Shown: piece after piece, positions 48,301-58,984 of the stretch | Layout of the letters: every line of letters starts with the position of its first letter | Numbering within the stretch: the first letter of the stretch is position 1 | Assembly: GCA_942486035.1 (NCBI GenBank) | Contig: CALNXK010000562.1 | Coordinates: 1-64,000, forward strand | Direction of reading: 5' to 3' | DNA from: Porites lobata | Lineage: Eukaryota; Cnidaria; Anthozoa; Scleractinia; Poritidae | DNA length: 64,000 bases | Program-made: the position numbers and the translations under genes | The notes under the pieces: model-generated | The model's input: only the letters and a program-made list of their open reading frames with translations | Databases searched by the model: none | Told to the model about the DNA's origin: nothing

Positions 48301-50507
48301 GTGGTTATTATTATTTCTGTTGTAGGGGGAGAAAGGAGAACCAGGAGTAGCTAAAAACAGTAATGGTGGTGTTAAAGTAAGCGTAACTTTATATTTCTTT
48401 TTGAAGACAGAAATGACCAATTTTCAGAGTCCAAAACAAAAACGAAAGCGCATGCTTTATCCTTACAGCAACAAAGGAGTCATTCAATTTTCTTTAGTGG
48501 TCCTGACCTACGAATGAAGAATCATTAATATTACCTTTGATTTCTCCACAAAGGGTGAGAAAGGATCTCGTGGTGACAAAGGGTCACAAGGAGAGAAGGG
48601 AGCACAAGGACGAAAAGGAATGCAGGGAACGTGTGATACAAAGGTAATTGTCATAAAACATTTTCCAGATTTTCAATCTCTGTAACCTTTAGTATATATA
48701 TAATTCTTTTTACGAAAGCCTTATTAATTTTATTACCATAGACTTCATACACGTGTTGCATGCACGAACTCTTCTTTTTCCTGTTATGTTTAAAGGGAGA
48801 AGGGTGCGTGAGTTAGCGGCAAGGCCATGACAAGTGACAATCGAGATTTTTACTGCACGGTACAAGTCAACTCAAATGTCCCACAAGACTCACAAGTTCA
48901 AGGAAATAGGAACAAAAATAATACTCGCAGTCTTTGTTCACTGACACCAAACATGATGTTATGATTATCATTAGATTTATATCTCAATGTTTCTTGAAAG
49001 CGGGAGCCTTTTTAAATCTCTTGATGTTCCATCAAGGGAGATTGTCGTCAGAAAACGTTGACTGTACGGGTGTTGAACCCTATAGTTTGCATAAATAACT
49101 ACATTAGGAGATTGTAAGCTTTGTTATTAAATTGTATTTTGTTGTTTTTATTTTGCCTTTTAGAGCAAATCGAAGTGCTGTTTGACCGGTATGAGCATTA
49201 TATATTACTGTTGTCTGCGATGTACATGTACATTGATTCATTGGAAAGAAGAGCTGCCTAATTTTAATTTCATGAATACGTGGCTCCTTCACATGTACAT
49301 TAAAAGTGCCTAAACAACACATGAGTTACATGTACCTTTCTACCTTATTTTTCGATTTATTCTAGTTGTTTTTTTGTAGTAATTGCTTGATAACAAAGAT
49401 TTTCAACATTTTTTTTTTCTTGTGGAAGATTGCTCTATTGGATTCCACTTTCTTGAGAAAGTTCAAGATCTTCCAACCCGAGGAGCATTAGATGTGGAAC
49501 ATTTCACCATTGATGGAAGCTTGTTTCTTGCTTTTGCCAATCATCATGGGGACATTAAAAAATACAAGACAGATTCCATGATCTACACGATGGATAACTC
49601 GACTGGAAGACTGTCTTTGTACCAGACCCTGCAAACAAGAGGAGCGTATTACCTGGAGTACTTTTCTATCGCTAACAAACATTTTCTTGCTGTCGCTAAT
49701 CATTACGATGGAACATATCGGCTGGACTCTACAGTCTATCAATGGAATGGAAAGCTGTTTGTCGACTTTCAGAAATTACCAACAAACGGAGCAGGTTACT
49801 TCACCTATTTCAAGATACTTGGGGAAAATTATCTCGCAGTAGCCAACCACTATGACGGAAGCACCCATTCTATAAAGTCAGTTATCTACAAATGGAGCAG
49901 CGGCAAGTTTAACAGATTTCAAGACATACCAACTGAAGGTGCCGTGGGATGTACAGCGTTTGTGATAAGCGGTGACACATTCATCGCTTTTGCAAATCAT
50001 TACAACTCCCAACACAAGTATTCTGTTCAGTCCACTGTGTTCAAGTGGTCAGGAGGTCACTTTGTTAAACTGCAGTCTCTTCAGACTTACGGAGCAAGGG
50101 ATGTGAAGTCTTTCAACGTCAACGGTCACACGTTCCTTGCTTTTGCCAACCAATATTCTGGAAGTAAGTACAACATAGATTCCTTCATTTACAAATGGAA
50201 TGGCAATAGATTTGTATTGTTCCAATCCATTTCTACTCGAGGAGCCTCCGCATGGTGTCCATTTGTGATCCACGGTCTCACCTATCTTGGTGTGGCTAAT
50301 TACCATGGTGATGGTCAGAAACATAATACTCAGTCACTTGTTTACCAGGCCTCTGGAGCAAGGTTCATCAAGTACCAAGAGATTCCCACACATGGAGCTC
50401 ATGGTATGACGTCATTTGAGTTCAAAGGTCGTACTTACCTTGCAGTAGCAAACTACTACAATCGCCAGAAGCACAACATAAACAGCGCCCTGTACAAGTG
50501 GATATAG
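39342..50507 (+). CDS. Gene B: secreted short collagen with seven EAR repeats, complete
   Basis: Ten exons: 39342-39425, 41884-41950, 42255-42281, 42404-42430, 44380-44420, 45695-45748, 48326-48376, 48554-48643, 49164-49188 and 49429-50507. They sum to 1545 bases, a 514-residue protein. Exon 1 is a textbook signal peptide (MFRLFFLMTLAIFLAVSYG) ending in phase 0, which fits exon 2. Then come the Cys linker (SCKVVPQAGCCKD), about 27 Gly-X-Y triplets with two interruptions (GSGIK and VAKNSNGGVK), a second Cys cluster (GTCDTKSKSKCCLTDCS) and seven EAR repeats. Exon sizes and phases equal gene A's throughout. Expected to be secreted as a disulfide-linked trimer. I infer an adhesive or recognition role in the matrix or at the cell surface; it is not shown by sequence. 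Confidence 0.9.
40756..41161 (+). mobile_element. tRNA-derived SINE in gene B intron 1
   Basis: The head contains A box TAGCTCAGTTGG and B box GGTTCAAACCC at tRNA spacing. The acceptor and T stems do not pair, so it is not a working tRNA. The body has the word TTCTTGTGGGACGTAAAAGA, resembling a domain shared by several invertebrate SINEs, and it ends in an A-rich tail (41151-41165), as LINE-mobilised SINEs do. Confidence 0.8.
42751..43515. mobile_element. TA-flanked TIR element in a gene B intron
   Basis: TACACCTATTTCAATTAAAG opens it and CTTAATTGAAATAGGTGTA closes it, with TA on both sides (42749-42750, 43516-43517). Gene A lacks the block at the matching site (about 7310), so it was inserted after duplication or lost from A. 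765 bases, no transposase seen. Confidence 0.8.
44500..44618 (+). mobile_element. SINE/LINE 3' end with (AATAAAC)n tail
   Basis: Absent from the matching gene A intron. It reads GCCCGGTGGCTTCTCTTGGG... and ends in repeated CAATAAA units, a tail typical of retroposed short elements. Confidence 0.55.
44873..45165. mobile_element. Small insertion with a perfect palindrome
   Basis: Gene A reads CCTCAGTTTAATAATTATA where gene B carries this extra segment of about 290 bases. It contains a perfect 24-base palindrome at 44954-44977 (core AATCACCGCGCGGTGATT) and an inverted pair CAACGTGAATATTCG / ATATTCATGTTG. Probably a MITE. Confidence 0.55.
47013..47846. mobile_element. Gene B-specific insertion holding a minisatellite
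   Basis: Genes A and C run straight from the CAAACC(A/G)TCTT... to the AGTAACCTTAAAATCTGCAG words, whereas gene B has about 830 extra bases. The block contains AATAAAG (about 47394), a G/C-rich hairpin-prone centre, and a tandem array. It could be a solo LTR or a composite; its class is not clear. Confidence 0.5.
47520..47752. repeat. Minisatellite, unit about 42-48 bases
   Basis: About six units of the pattern GGGTGTGTTGCTGCCACC + CTCATTCCATT..., varying in length and sequence. The long frames across it are an artefact of the repeat. Confidence 0.85.
49429..50507 (+). CDS. Gene B last exon: seven EAR (EPTP) repeats
   Basis: 1079 bases, exactly the length of the gene A exon, starting after the same TTGTGGAAG acceptor. 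It encodes seven EAR blades, for example DCSIGFHFLEKVQDLPTRGA for the first and ending NINSALYKWI in the last. Against gene A most changes lie right after the Gly-Ala turn and right after the Ala-Asn of the FANH/VANY segment of each blade, whereas framework strands are nearly unchanged. The ATG-containing frame upstream (from 49383) is intronic. Confidence 0.92.
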
Positions 50508-50762
50508 AGCAGGAGGCCATGAGGTCAGGTCCAAGCATAGACGATATTACTAAAATACTAAAATACTAAGATAATACTAAGATATACTAAAACATTTCAA
50601 CTGCTAATCTAAGTAATAACGGGAACTTTATAATCGTAAAACTGTCTATCCGTTGAGAAGGGGTTTTTATAGGAAGGGACTGATACAGTAACGTCAGTAT
50701 TTTGGTTGATGTAGTGAAATGTTAGAAAACAAATGTGCTTTATTATCGCGGCGATTAGTCGC

Positions 50763-50768
50763 AATAAA
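50763..50768 (+). terminator. Gene B polyadenylation signal AATAAA
   Basis: Canonical AATAAA about 256 bases after the gene B stop, in a stretch conserved with gene A, where it reads AATTAA. Confidence 0.45.
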
Positions 50769-51551
50769 GATGTGCTTGGATCACTAAGAGGTTGTGTACT
50801 TTTTTTTAAACGAAAATCCTACAAAAATGAATCTGTGGCATAGCTTGTATTTCTGTCTACTCTCAACGTAATGTATTATAATGAGCATAGGTTAAGCAAT
50901 CAGCAAACTGAAAGGAAAGTTAAAGATGCATAGGCTTTGAACGGTGATTCCTTATGCAAGTAACGCGAGTTTTTATTGGCCCATCGATGAACGTAGCAAT
51001 GTCGACTAAAGCATTCAGGAATGGCGTTATTTTAATAACCGTCGTTTTACACATTGCCAATTAGATACAAGACTAAGTATTCGAGCGCTCAGATTTTCGA
51101 AACCAGCTCAGCTTTTTTGGAATACAGGCGTTTTGAGGCTAGACGAGCCGTTCTCTGCTCAGTATCTGCCTATAAAGAGCCAAAACTGCCAGGAACGTCG
51201 TTTACAGGTCGAACACTTTACGCCTTCTATTCCAAATGCAAAATATCGGCTTCGGAAGCACGGGTGTTTGCAGAAAGTAAATTTTCGATATTTTGGGTTA
51301 AAAAATTCGTGACATTTTTGCCAGTTTCGTTTGAATCCCTCCTCTCCTTCTTTTTCTTTATTCTTGTCCCATTTTTTGTTCCTGGGAATTTACTGGGCCT
51401 CATTTGTGTGGGAAACGTTTTGGGGAACTCAAGACTTACGGGATTAGAAGGAAGAATTGCAGGTGGTTAGTGGAGGATTTTCATCACCATTTTCGCCTCA
51501 ACGTTACATATTTTTTGTCTTTTTATCCGGCCTCCTTGCCTAATAATCGTT

Positions 51552-51955
51552 CTGGCATTTCATTTTATTTTTATTTTATTATTTTGCCACTCAGAATAAA
51601 TTACAAGTAAAATAAAAAAGACAATAAATAGGATAAAAATGACCCTTAAAAATGGTTTGATCACACGCTTGGATGTATTAAAAGTCGAGGCGCTTTTAAT
51701 GTTGTTCGGTAATGACTTCCATATTCTAGGACCTTGAGACAGGATCGAATTTTTTTTAATATTTGTTCTACAGGTTTGAGGTCGGTAAACGTCAGAGTAT
51801 TTGGTTGAATATTGATGAATCTGATTTCCAGTATGAAAGATTTGAGTTAAAGAAATAGGTAAAGCACCATTATGATATAGGTACATGAAAAAACTTATTT
51901 GGACAGAGCAGATACTAAAAACATCAAGAATTTTCAAATTTGCAAAAAGAGGTGT
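51552..51955 (-). mobile_element. 5'-truncated non-LTR retrotransposon (CR1/L2-like)
   Basis: The minus strand encodes a LINE reverse-transcriptase C-terminal tail: YLYHNGALPISLTQIF, then YRPQTCRTNIKKNSI and LSQGPRIWKSLPNNI. The (A)nT-rich tail (AAATAAAATAAAAATAAAAT on the minus strand) ends near 51552. TGGCAT occurs at both edges as a possible target duplication. It interrupts sequence that is continuous downstream of gene A (about 18845). The open frame extends further upstream (to 52123), but only this part is LINE. Confidence 0.8.
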
Positions 51956-52156
51956 ACTTGAAGCCTTGGCATGGTTTGAAAGAGTTCTTGCTCCTACAAA
52001 AGTGTCTTTGAGCGCTAAAGGTGATGACGTCGCAAACGGTACAAGGGCGTGGATCCGCGCGTCGTCACCACACAGTACGACAGCGACCTTGCTGATCCTT
52101 GCAGGATATAGAACGCTTGTCAAATATGAACCTAGTATATGGCCTCGCTCTCCATG

Positions 52157-52221
52157 AGTTCTCCGTAGCTCAAGTGGATAGAGTTTGGGAGGTCATAGGT
52201 TCAAATCCCGTCGGGGACTCA
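52157..52221 (+). mobile_element. tRNA-like SINE head or tRNA pseudogene
   Basis: A box TAGCTCAAGTGG and B box GGTTCAAATCCC with a closing GGGGACTCA, but only about 65 bases: the anticodon arm is shortened. It cannot be a working tRNA. Confidence 0.65.
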
Positions 52222-52299
52222 GATTTTTTCTTTGTCCCACGCTCGTGACATGCTGATTAATTCATTTTCACATTTGTTTCACCGAGCTTAAAATTTACT

Positions 52300-53005
52300 A
52301 TCTTTCATTCTTTCAATGCTGGGAGTTGTTGGCGAACAATGTTGTCCGTCCGTTTGCACGGGGCTTAAGTGAGAACTAGTCTGTTACTACTTTTACCTAC
52401 CAAGTGAGTGCACCATAAGGTAATATTTTCCCTTGTTTTTTCGTTTTTTGCCTGCGCGCTATGCTGGTATCGTCTTTTCACCCCAGGGCATTACAGACAA
52501 TCGGCTGGAAGTCTCGGGGGAGTCTTCTTGCCTATTTAAGCCAGTTACCCGCTTTTTCCTTCTTTTTTGCCAAGTAAAGCCCCGTGCAAAAGGACACAAC
52601 TTTCCTGGCCAACAACTCCCAACATTGTTAGATGATACATGTTGCGTCCGTTTCTACGCCTTGTTGCATGTTGTTGCGTCTGCGCAAAGTTTGAAACCGG
52701 TCAAACTTTTGAGCCAACAACTCCCAACATTTCTTTTGTTTCGTGATCGTCGAAGCGTAGCGCAACAATTTTGGATCTGTTTGCGCAGCTTTTCCAACAT
52801 TGTTGAAGCCACGCACTCGCATTACACATTGTCTCTGAAGTCTTATAGGTTATACCCTTCCCACGATGCACTGCAGGTGCCAACATTGCTTGGAGTTGTT
52901 GCATCTGTTTCCACACGACTGCCAACACGGACGCAGCAACTCCCAACATACCCTCCCACCTCCCGTTGGTCGACGCGTATCCCCCTCTCCGTTCCCCGTA
53001 TGTAA
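52300..53005. repeat. Repeat with recurring CAACTCCCAACATT motif
   Basis: CCAACAACTCCCAACATT occurs at about 52608 and 52713, GCAACTCCCAACAT near 52935, and the inverse GGGAGTTGTTGG near 52320. Probably a composite dispersed repeat. The 190-residue frame across it shows no family resemblance. Confidence 0.45.
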
Positions 53006-55397
53006 AATGGTAATGATCATAACGACCTATCAAACCGTCTTTAGTAACCTTAAAATCTGCAGGCTTGGCCTTTAAATTAGTTTATCCCGGCCTGTTTCCT
53101 ACTGTCTTTTTAAATTAAATTCATCTGATCATTAGTTTCATTTCATTGCTAGTCTTCCCAATCCGAATTTGCGAAAACGATCGAGAGCTCCACATGGTGG
53201 CGCACTGGTTTGCTGAAGAGATGACCCGAGCAAGAATCTCAACTGTTTGGGATAAATGGCCACATGCGTGACGTTTTTAATTGAAACCAATGGTAAAATT
53301 AACTAATTAACAACTCTTCAGGAAAGGTTTGAATAAAAATCCGCCACAATTGAGCAAATATTTATGACAAACTAAAGAAGATAAAACTATAAGAAGATGT
53401 AGACGGTGGCAGGTCGGAGACTGGGAGGTGGTGGGAAAAATTTTCAACTAAGCGTCAAAGGGATGCGGTACAGGCTGATGGTAATAGTTGCAAGGGCCGC
53501 GCAGAAAACATATAACAAGTCTTTTATATAGAACTGAGCACGTTCAATCTCCTGATAGGCTAGGGAACCACCGCCTGCACACTGCTGATAAGAAACGGGA
53601 AATGCCCCGAAATAAAATGAAATTATGATTCCATCTTCTCATCATAATGTTTGTTTTTTTTTTCGAACTTTTTATTATCTTTAATTCTTATCTGTTATCT
53701 TCATCATCATCATTGTCACTATTTTGTTACAGTTTAATAGCTTTGTTTACTTATTGTTATTAATGCGCTCTCGTACCTCGAACGCAACCCCTAATTTGTG
53801 TTGGGTGTTTTGTGCATTATCGGGTGTCCTGTGCAATTAATAAGGGAGGTTTTTTCGAGATTGCATTCGTCGTCGTCGTCGACACACATTTGCGTCGCTT
53901 TGAGGCGCTTGCTTACGTTTTGCCTCACTTTGACGCACTAACTCAAGTGGTGATTCGTGTGTCCTCGGCGTTCATCTTTCAAACGTTTGCTGAGGTCTGC
54001 TATAAAAGTGTGCTGAATCTTCGTAAACCGTACATATTTAAGAGTTTGCTGAAGGTCTACTACCGATCTGTGTTTAATGAATCTTCCAAGGCGTTCATCT
54101 TTCAAAAGTGTGCGGAAAGTGTACACCCTGAGTAAAATTTTACTTTGGATCAAGCCTTCATATTTATCTTTGGAAAATGCGTGCTACTCCTGGTGCATGC
54201 ATCAAACCAGGTTGTTTAGCTCGGCGTCTGTTGTGCCACAAAGTAAATTTACCGGCGAGTTGTGAAGCTCAGCGTCTTTTGTGCCACAAAGTAAATCTAC
54301 TGAGTTGTGTAGCTAGGTGGCCGTAGTGCCACAGAGTAAATCTACCGAGTTGTGTAGCTCGGCGGCGGCCGTTATTCCACAAGGTAAATCTACCGAGATG
54401 TGAAGCTCGGCGGCACCATTTCATCATGACTTGTGATATTTTTGGCACTGGACAAACGAACATTTTAGCTCTATGTTATTTATTCGGAAAAACGTGAGCA
54501 GCCCACAGTAGCGCCACTCAGGCCACTGAAATCAATACATTCGACCAAATTACTGGAAAAGTTATTACATGAGCCGCACACACATTCCACTGAAGGCTTT
54601 GATGATTCCCTTGAAAGGTGTGAAATTGAGAGGTGTAGTGTAAGTGAACAAGTGTTCAAACACAATCATTGTGCCCCGGCATTCACCACAAAAATGTGGT
54701 CTTGAGTCGTTCTTTAATATCATCACAAGTTAAGAAGACTTGCCAGTAACGGTTTCCGGCATTTTATAGTAAATTGCAGTAATTGTCAACATGTGGACTT
54801 CCCAATATTAAATAAAATTAATGATTGGATCTAAAACTTTGTCCACTGTTTGCTTTTTAACAGTACCTGAGCCGGCGAGGAGGGTTAGTGCGAAATTTGA
54901 ACTCAGATGTGAAAGCTTCATTTTGCCAACAAGTTGATGATTGAACTCTCTTAAAAATAACTGAGAAAATCATCCAAAGAAATGTTTTGTAACAACAGAA
55001 AAAGAAACCCGGGTTAAGCGCTGATCGGCCCTCGAACAACTGCGCCCAGTAGAACATCTATTGCGCCAGTAAAACAAAAAGTTCTTTTTACACGCCCGAA
55101 GCACTCTGGCCATTGTCTCCTCAAATAACAAGCACTTGAGACCAACCATACGGTATCACGCTGATTACTAGCCTTCAAAACCTTTTCATTATCATAAACA
55201 GTTTGAATAGAGGTTTCGCTGTACGGAATCCTTACGTTCAAAATATGCCATAATCATAGTTATCTATCGCAAGAACCATCCACCCTTTCCCCTCAACTGC
55301 TACCTGTACGCCTAGCAAACATATCGAACGCACTCTCCTAAGCTCCGATTACTCCTAGTTATTATTATTATTATTATTAGTAGTAGTAGTAGTAGTA

Positions 55398-55453
<56 letters not shown>

Positions 55454-56430
55454 AGTAGTAGTAGTAGTAGTAGTAGTAGCAGTAGCAGTAGTATTGTCAT
55501 CATCTGGTGTGGTTATTATTATTTCTGTTGTAGGGGGAGAAAGGAGAACCAGGAATGGATAAAAACACTAATGGTGGTGTTAAAGTAAGCATAACTTTTC
55601 ACTTCTTTTTGAAGACAGAAATGACCAATTTTCAGAGTCCAAAACAAAAAGGAAGGTCCATGCGTTATCCTTACAGCAACAAACGACTCATTTCTTTAGT
55701 GGTCCTGTTTCTGTTTCGTTGTAAATGTTGCTCGGTTTAGGTCAAATTTGATTTCTCCAAACCCGCGGATTCCATTCTGGTTAAAAACAAGTACCTCATA
55801 TGTCTCTTTAAAATCGTTATTATTTTTTTTGTTTTTGCACCGCTCCAATTAAGGACAAAGTTGTGATCGGTTCTTATAATTACAGAGATCTTAAGCAAGC
55901 TACTAGAATATTAATATATGTTCATCATTAATAATTACTTTTGATTTCTCCACAAAGGGTGAGAAAGGATCTCGTGGTGATAAAGGGTCACAAGGAGAGA
56001 AGGGATCACAAGGACAAAAAGGGATGCAGGGAACGTGTGATACAAAGGTAATTGTTTTAAAACATTTTTTTTAATAATAATCCTTTTACGAAAGCCATAT
56101 TTATTCAATTACTGTAGACTTCATACACGTGTTGCATGCGTGTTATTTTTAAAGGGAGAAGCGTGCTTGAGTGAGCGGCAAGGCCGTGACAAGGGACAAT
56201 CGAGTTTTTTACTGGTGCAATTCAAGTCAACTCGTATGTCCGACAAGGAAAGAAGAACAAAATAATACTCGCTTTCTATGTTCACTAACACCAAACATGA
56301 TGCTATCATTAGATTAGTACATTGTCATTCTGACAGCGGAAGCCTTTTTAATCTCTTGATTTCCGATCAAAGGAGAAGTTGAATAGTTTGCATAAATAAC
56401 TACATTAGGAGATTGTTAGCTTTGTTATTC
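53006..56430 (+). pseudogene. Fragment C: partial third copy of the collagen-EAR gene
   Basis: It matches the gene B stretch 46978-49120 from AATGATCATAACGACC on. It retains two intact collagen exons, 55534-55584 (51 bases) and 55958-56047 (90 bases), with their splice sites. It breaks off in the next intron at GCTTTGTTATTC (56421), before the 25-base linker and EAR exons. Two insertions (about 53140-53650 and 53757-55355) expand it. No signal peptide or EAR exon is near, so it is a pseudogene fragment unless its exons are used by a neighbouring transcript. Confidence 0.8.
55359..55499. repeat. Compound trinucleotide repeat (ATT)n(TAG)n(TCG)n(TAG)n
   Basis: About 18 uninterrupted TCG units between two TAG blocks, after ATT repeats, directly upstream of the fragment C 51-base exon. 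Genes A and B have only ATT repeats there. The poly-Arg/poly-Leu frame is a by-product. Confidence 0.95.
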
Positions 56431-57110
56431 AGAGCGACTGTCTGTAAATATCGACCAAAATCGACTTTTTGTGGCACAAGTTCAAAATTCGAATTTCGCT
56501 CATTCTTGGCTCATCGATAACTCATAATGAGTAATGAAACATGCTGTAGTTAGGTTTCCCAAATAACGTGTTCTTTTTTTGCTAAAATTCGAGAAAACTC
56601 ATTTTGCTCGTTTGGAGCTCGAAATCCACTTCCGGTAAAGCGAAATTTTACACAAATTTCATTGACTCGTACGTCAAACCACAACGATTTGGCAGCCTTT
56701 GAAGAACACGAATAGTTTTTATGACCCTTTCTTTCTTAGAGGACGATAAATTTCTGAAAGTTGTAATAATTTTGTGGCCAACAAGGTATTGTTAAAAATA
56801 GGCTCTATTGACCATTTCCACAGTTCAACATTATAGGGATAAAATTTTTACAATGCGCTATAACTTAGAATTTCGCAAATTGACTCTCTACGGCATTACT
56901 ACGTCCCAATCTATCAGAAAATCGAAACAAATCTCTGGGCAAACGATTTTAAGTAGCACGCATAACCTCGAGTTCAACCCTAATTTTGCAGAAAATGGCA
57001 ACATTCCAGTGGTTAAAAATAGCGTTATATATACACGGCCCGTCACGCTAGCGGTGTTAACGACAGATACACTTGAAACATTCTATTTAACGTTGATCAC
57101 ATGCCAAATT
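56431..57110. other. Unassigned sequence truncating fragment C
   Basis: It begins AGAGCGACTGTCTGTAAATATC where homology to gene B ends. There is no inverted repeat or protein family that I recognise. The weak 117-residue frame at 56808-57161 has no family features. Confidence 0.4.
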
Positions 57111-57179
57111 CCAGCCCCGGGGGGTGGGCGCGGTACTCGACCAATATTTGGGTATAGGTGAGCCGCTGAGGGCTTGAAA

Positions 57180-57480
57180 AATTGACCCTGTTTAGGAAAA
57201 AAAAATCCCAAAATACATAGCCTGTTTAGGAAGACATCCTCAATTTTAGTACTCTGTTTAGGACAACACCCTCAATTTTATTACCCGATCGTGCATGAAA
57301 CACCCTGTTTATAATTAGAACAGACTAGCACAAATCATGCACACTGTTTAGGACAGACTTGTGCGAAATTTCATACTCTGTTTAGGACAGACTCGTGCGA
57401 AATTATATACCCTGTTAAGGACAGCGAGGACGAAAACCATACGCTGTCCAGCGGCACATCCCCGTATAGGCCATATAAGG
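57180..57480. repeat. Degenerate tandem repeat with CCTGTTTAGGACA units
   Basis: Six to eight units of 30-45 bases share (A)CCCTGTTTAGGACAGACT and, in part, TGTGCGAAATT. They are bounded by CCCCGGGGGGTGGG at 57116 and by GGCACATCCCCGTATAGGCC at 57455. The layout resembles dispersed repeats with internal tandem arrays. Confidence 0.7.
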
Positions 57481-58174
57481 GAGAACACCCCTTCGGGATT
57501 CCAGCATACAATCTGTATGACATCTTTCAATACACTTATCTTATTTAGAAGAGTCATTTTGTTTGGATACAATACATAGTGCAGAATTGCCCAAAGGTCG
57601 GCTTTTATGAGCGACGTCGGCAAGACGTTGACCGAGCCCAACGAAAACAGACTTTAAACAAGTAGAGTGGTGTGTTTTATTCATTTAAGCATCCGTCAAA
57701 AGGCATAAATACGTTAAATTTAAGACGGAGACAACCAATATTAACTAATTAGAACACTTTCTTTTTTCTTGCGAGTTTTCTCTTTCAAGTAGTTATGTAT
57801 AAGTATACATGTACGTTTCGATGTATTACTATCACGCTTATAAAGGTACTTAATAAAATATTTGAAACCAATGCTAGCCGCACTTAAGGTTACGTGCCTT
57901 ATTCTTACGATCTCACGGGAAAATAGATGACTGTGAGTGATGGGTGGTTCGGTGGCTACTGTTTCATCTTGTTTTAGATGTTTATACTGCTCTATGCTGT
58001 TTGAAGTATTATATTTGTTGCAGTTAATTTTTATTTTTCCTTCAAAACAATGGAAAAATGAAAATTAACTAACATAAAAAATTTACTACAACATATATGT
58101 GTATTTTTCCTGCTTTATAATCCTCCCCTGATCCTTAATTTGAATACATCCTTGCTTAATTTGAATACAGCATC

Positions 58175-58256
58175 CTTTGATGATGATGATGATGATGATG
58201 ATGATAATGACGATCATTATTATTATTGTTATCATGATCATTTTATTAGTAATACA

Positions 58257-58291
<35 letters not shown>

Positions 58292-58312
58292 CATTATTAC
58301 CATCATCATCAT
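58175..58312. repeat. (GAT)n and (ATT)n microsatellites
   Basis: Seven or more GAT units, an interrupted stretch, then about twelve ATT units and some CAT units. Upstream of gene D. Confidence 0.95.
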
Positions 58313-58984
58313 CTTTCTTTTGCGTAAGCGAGTGTTTTTTAACAGGTGTTTGGCTGTTTGATATCCATTTTGTTTCTCTGGGCAAGCCGTTTATTTGTTC
58401 ACGGCCATCAAACGGTTCAGCCGTTCTTCTTCTTTCTTTATTTTATTTATTTATTTATTTATTTTGTCAACTTTCACTCAATCCTTTCTCTTTTTTTATT
58501 CGTTTTCTTTTACGTTTAGTTGGCGTGCGTCGGGTGAGAAGTAACAAAATAAAATGATATTACCTAACAACAAAATATACTTCAAAAATTGTCACAAATA
58601 TCTTGGCTCACGAAATTAACGTCATCAAAAGACAGGAGCAGATAAAGAAAGAACTGTTTTTTGTTGGTAGAGTATGGGAAAATATCTGCGAAAAACACTG
58701 ATATTAGTATTAAATGACAATAGCTACGTGGTTGGAGTTATTGACCTAGGGCAATCTCTTTCTTTTAAAAAGTGGTACCATTGTAGCGAATCATCGACGG
58801 GTGACATAATTTATTTGTCAACGAATCACTGAAATACCGAATTGCAGTCCTTTTAATAGTCTGTTTTGACAGTAAGCCGGAGGCTAACAACTACATTTAG
58901 ACCTAAACAACTGAAGGCTTTTTCAACCAAGGTCAAACCTTTTAAGAAGGCTAATCAAGGTAAAGGGCCGCAACTCTAACAAGG

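Noticed and set aside
51956..52123. N-terminal part of the 187-residue minus-strand frame as part of the LINE
   Set aside because: This stretch aligns with the gene A 3' flank (about 18850-19020), so it is duplicated host or MITE sequence fused by chance to the LINE frame.
52433..53005. 190-residue frame
   Set aside because: It spans a repeat with recurring CAACTCCCAACATT words, has no domain-like features, and lacks splice or paralogue support.
55312..55503. Frame of poly-Leu and poly-Arg
   Set aside because: Pure translation of the TAG/TCG microsatellite.
57180..57480. Possible CRISPR-like spaced repeats
   Set aside because: Units are degenerate, spacers are partly repeated, the genome is eukaryotic and there are no cas genes; it is a dispersed tandem repeat.
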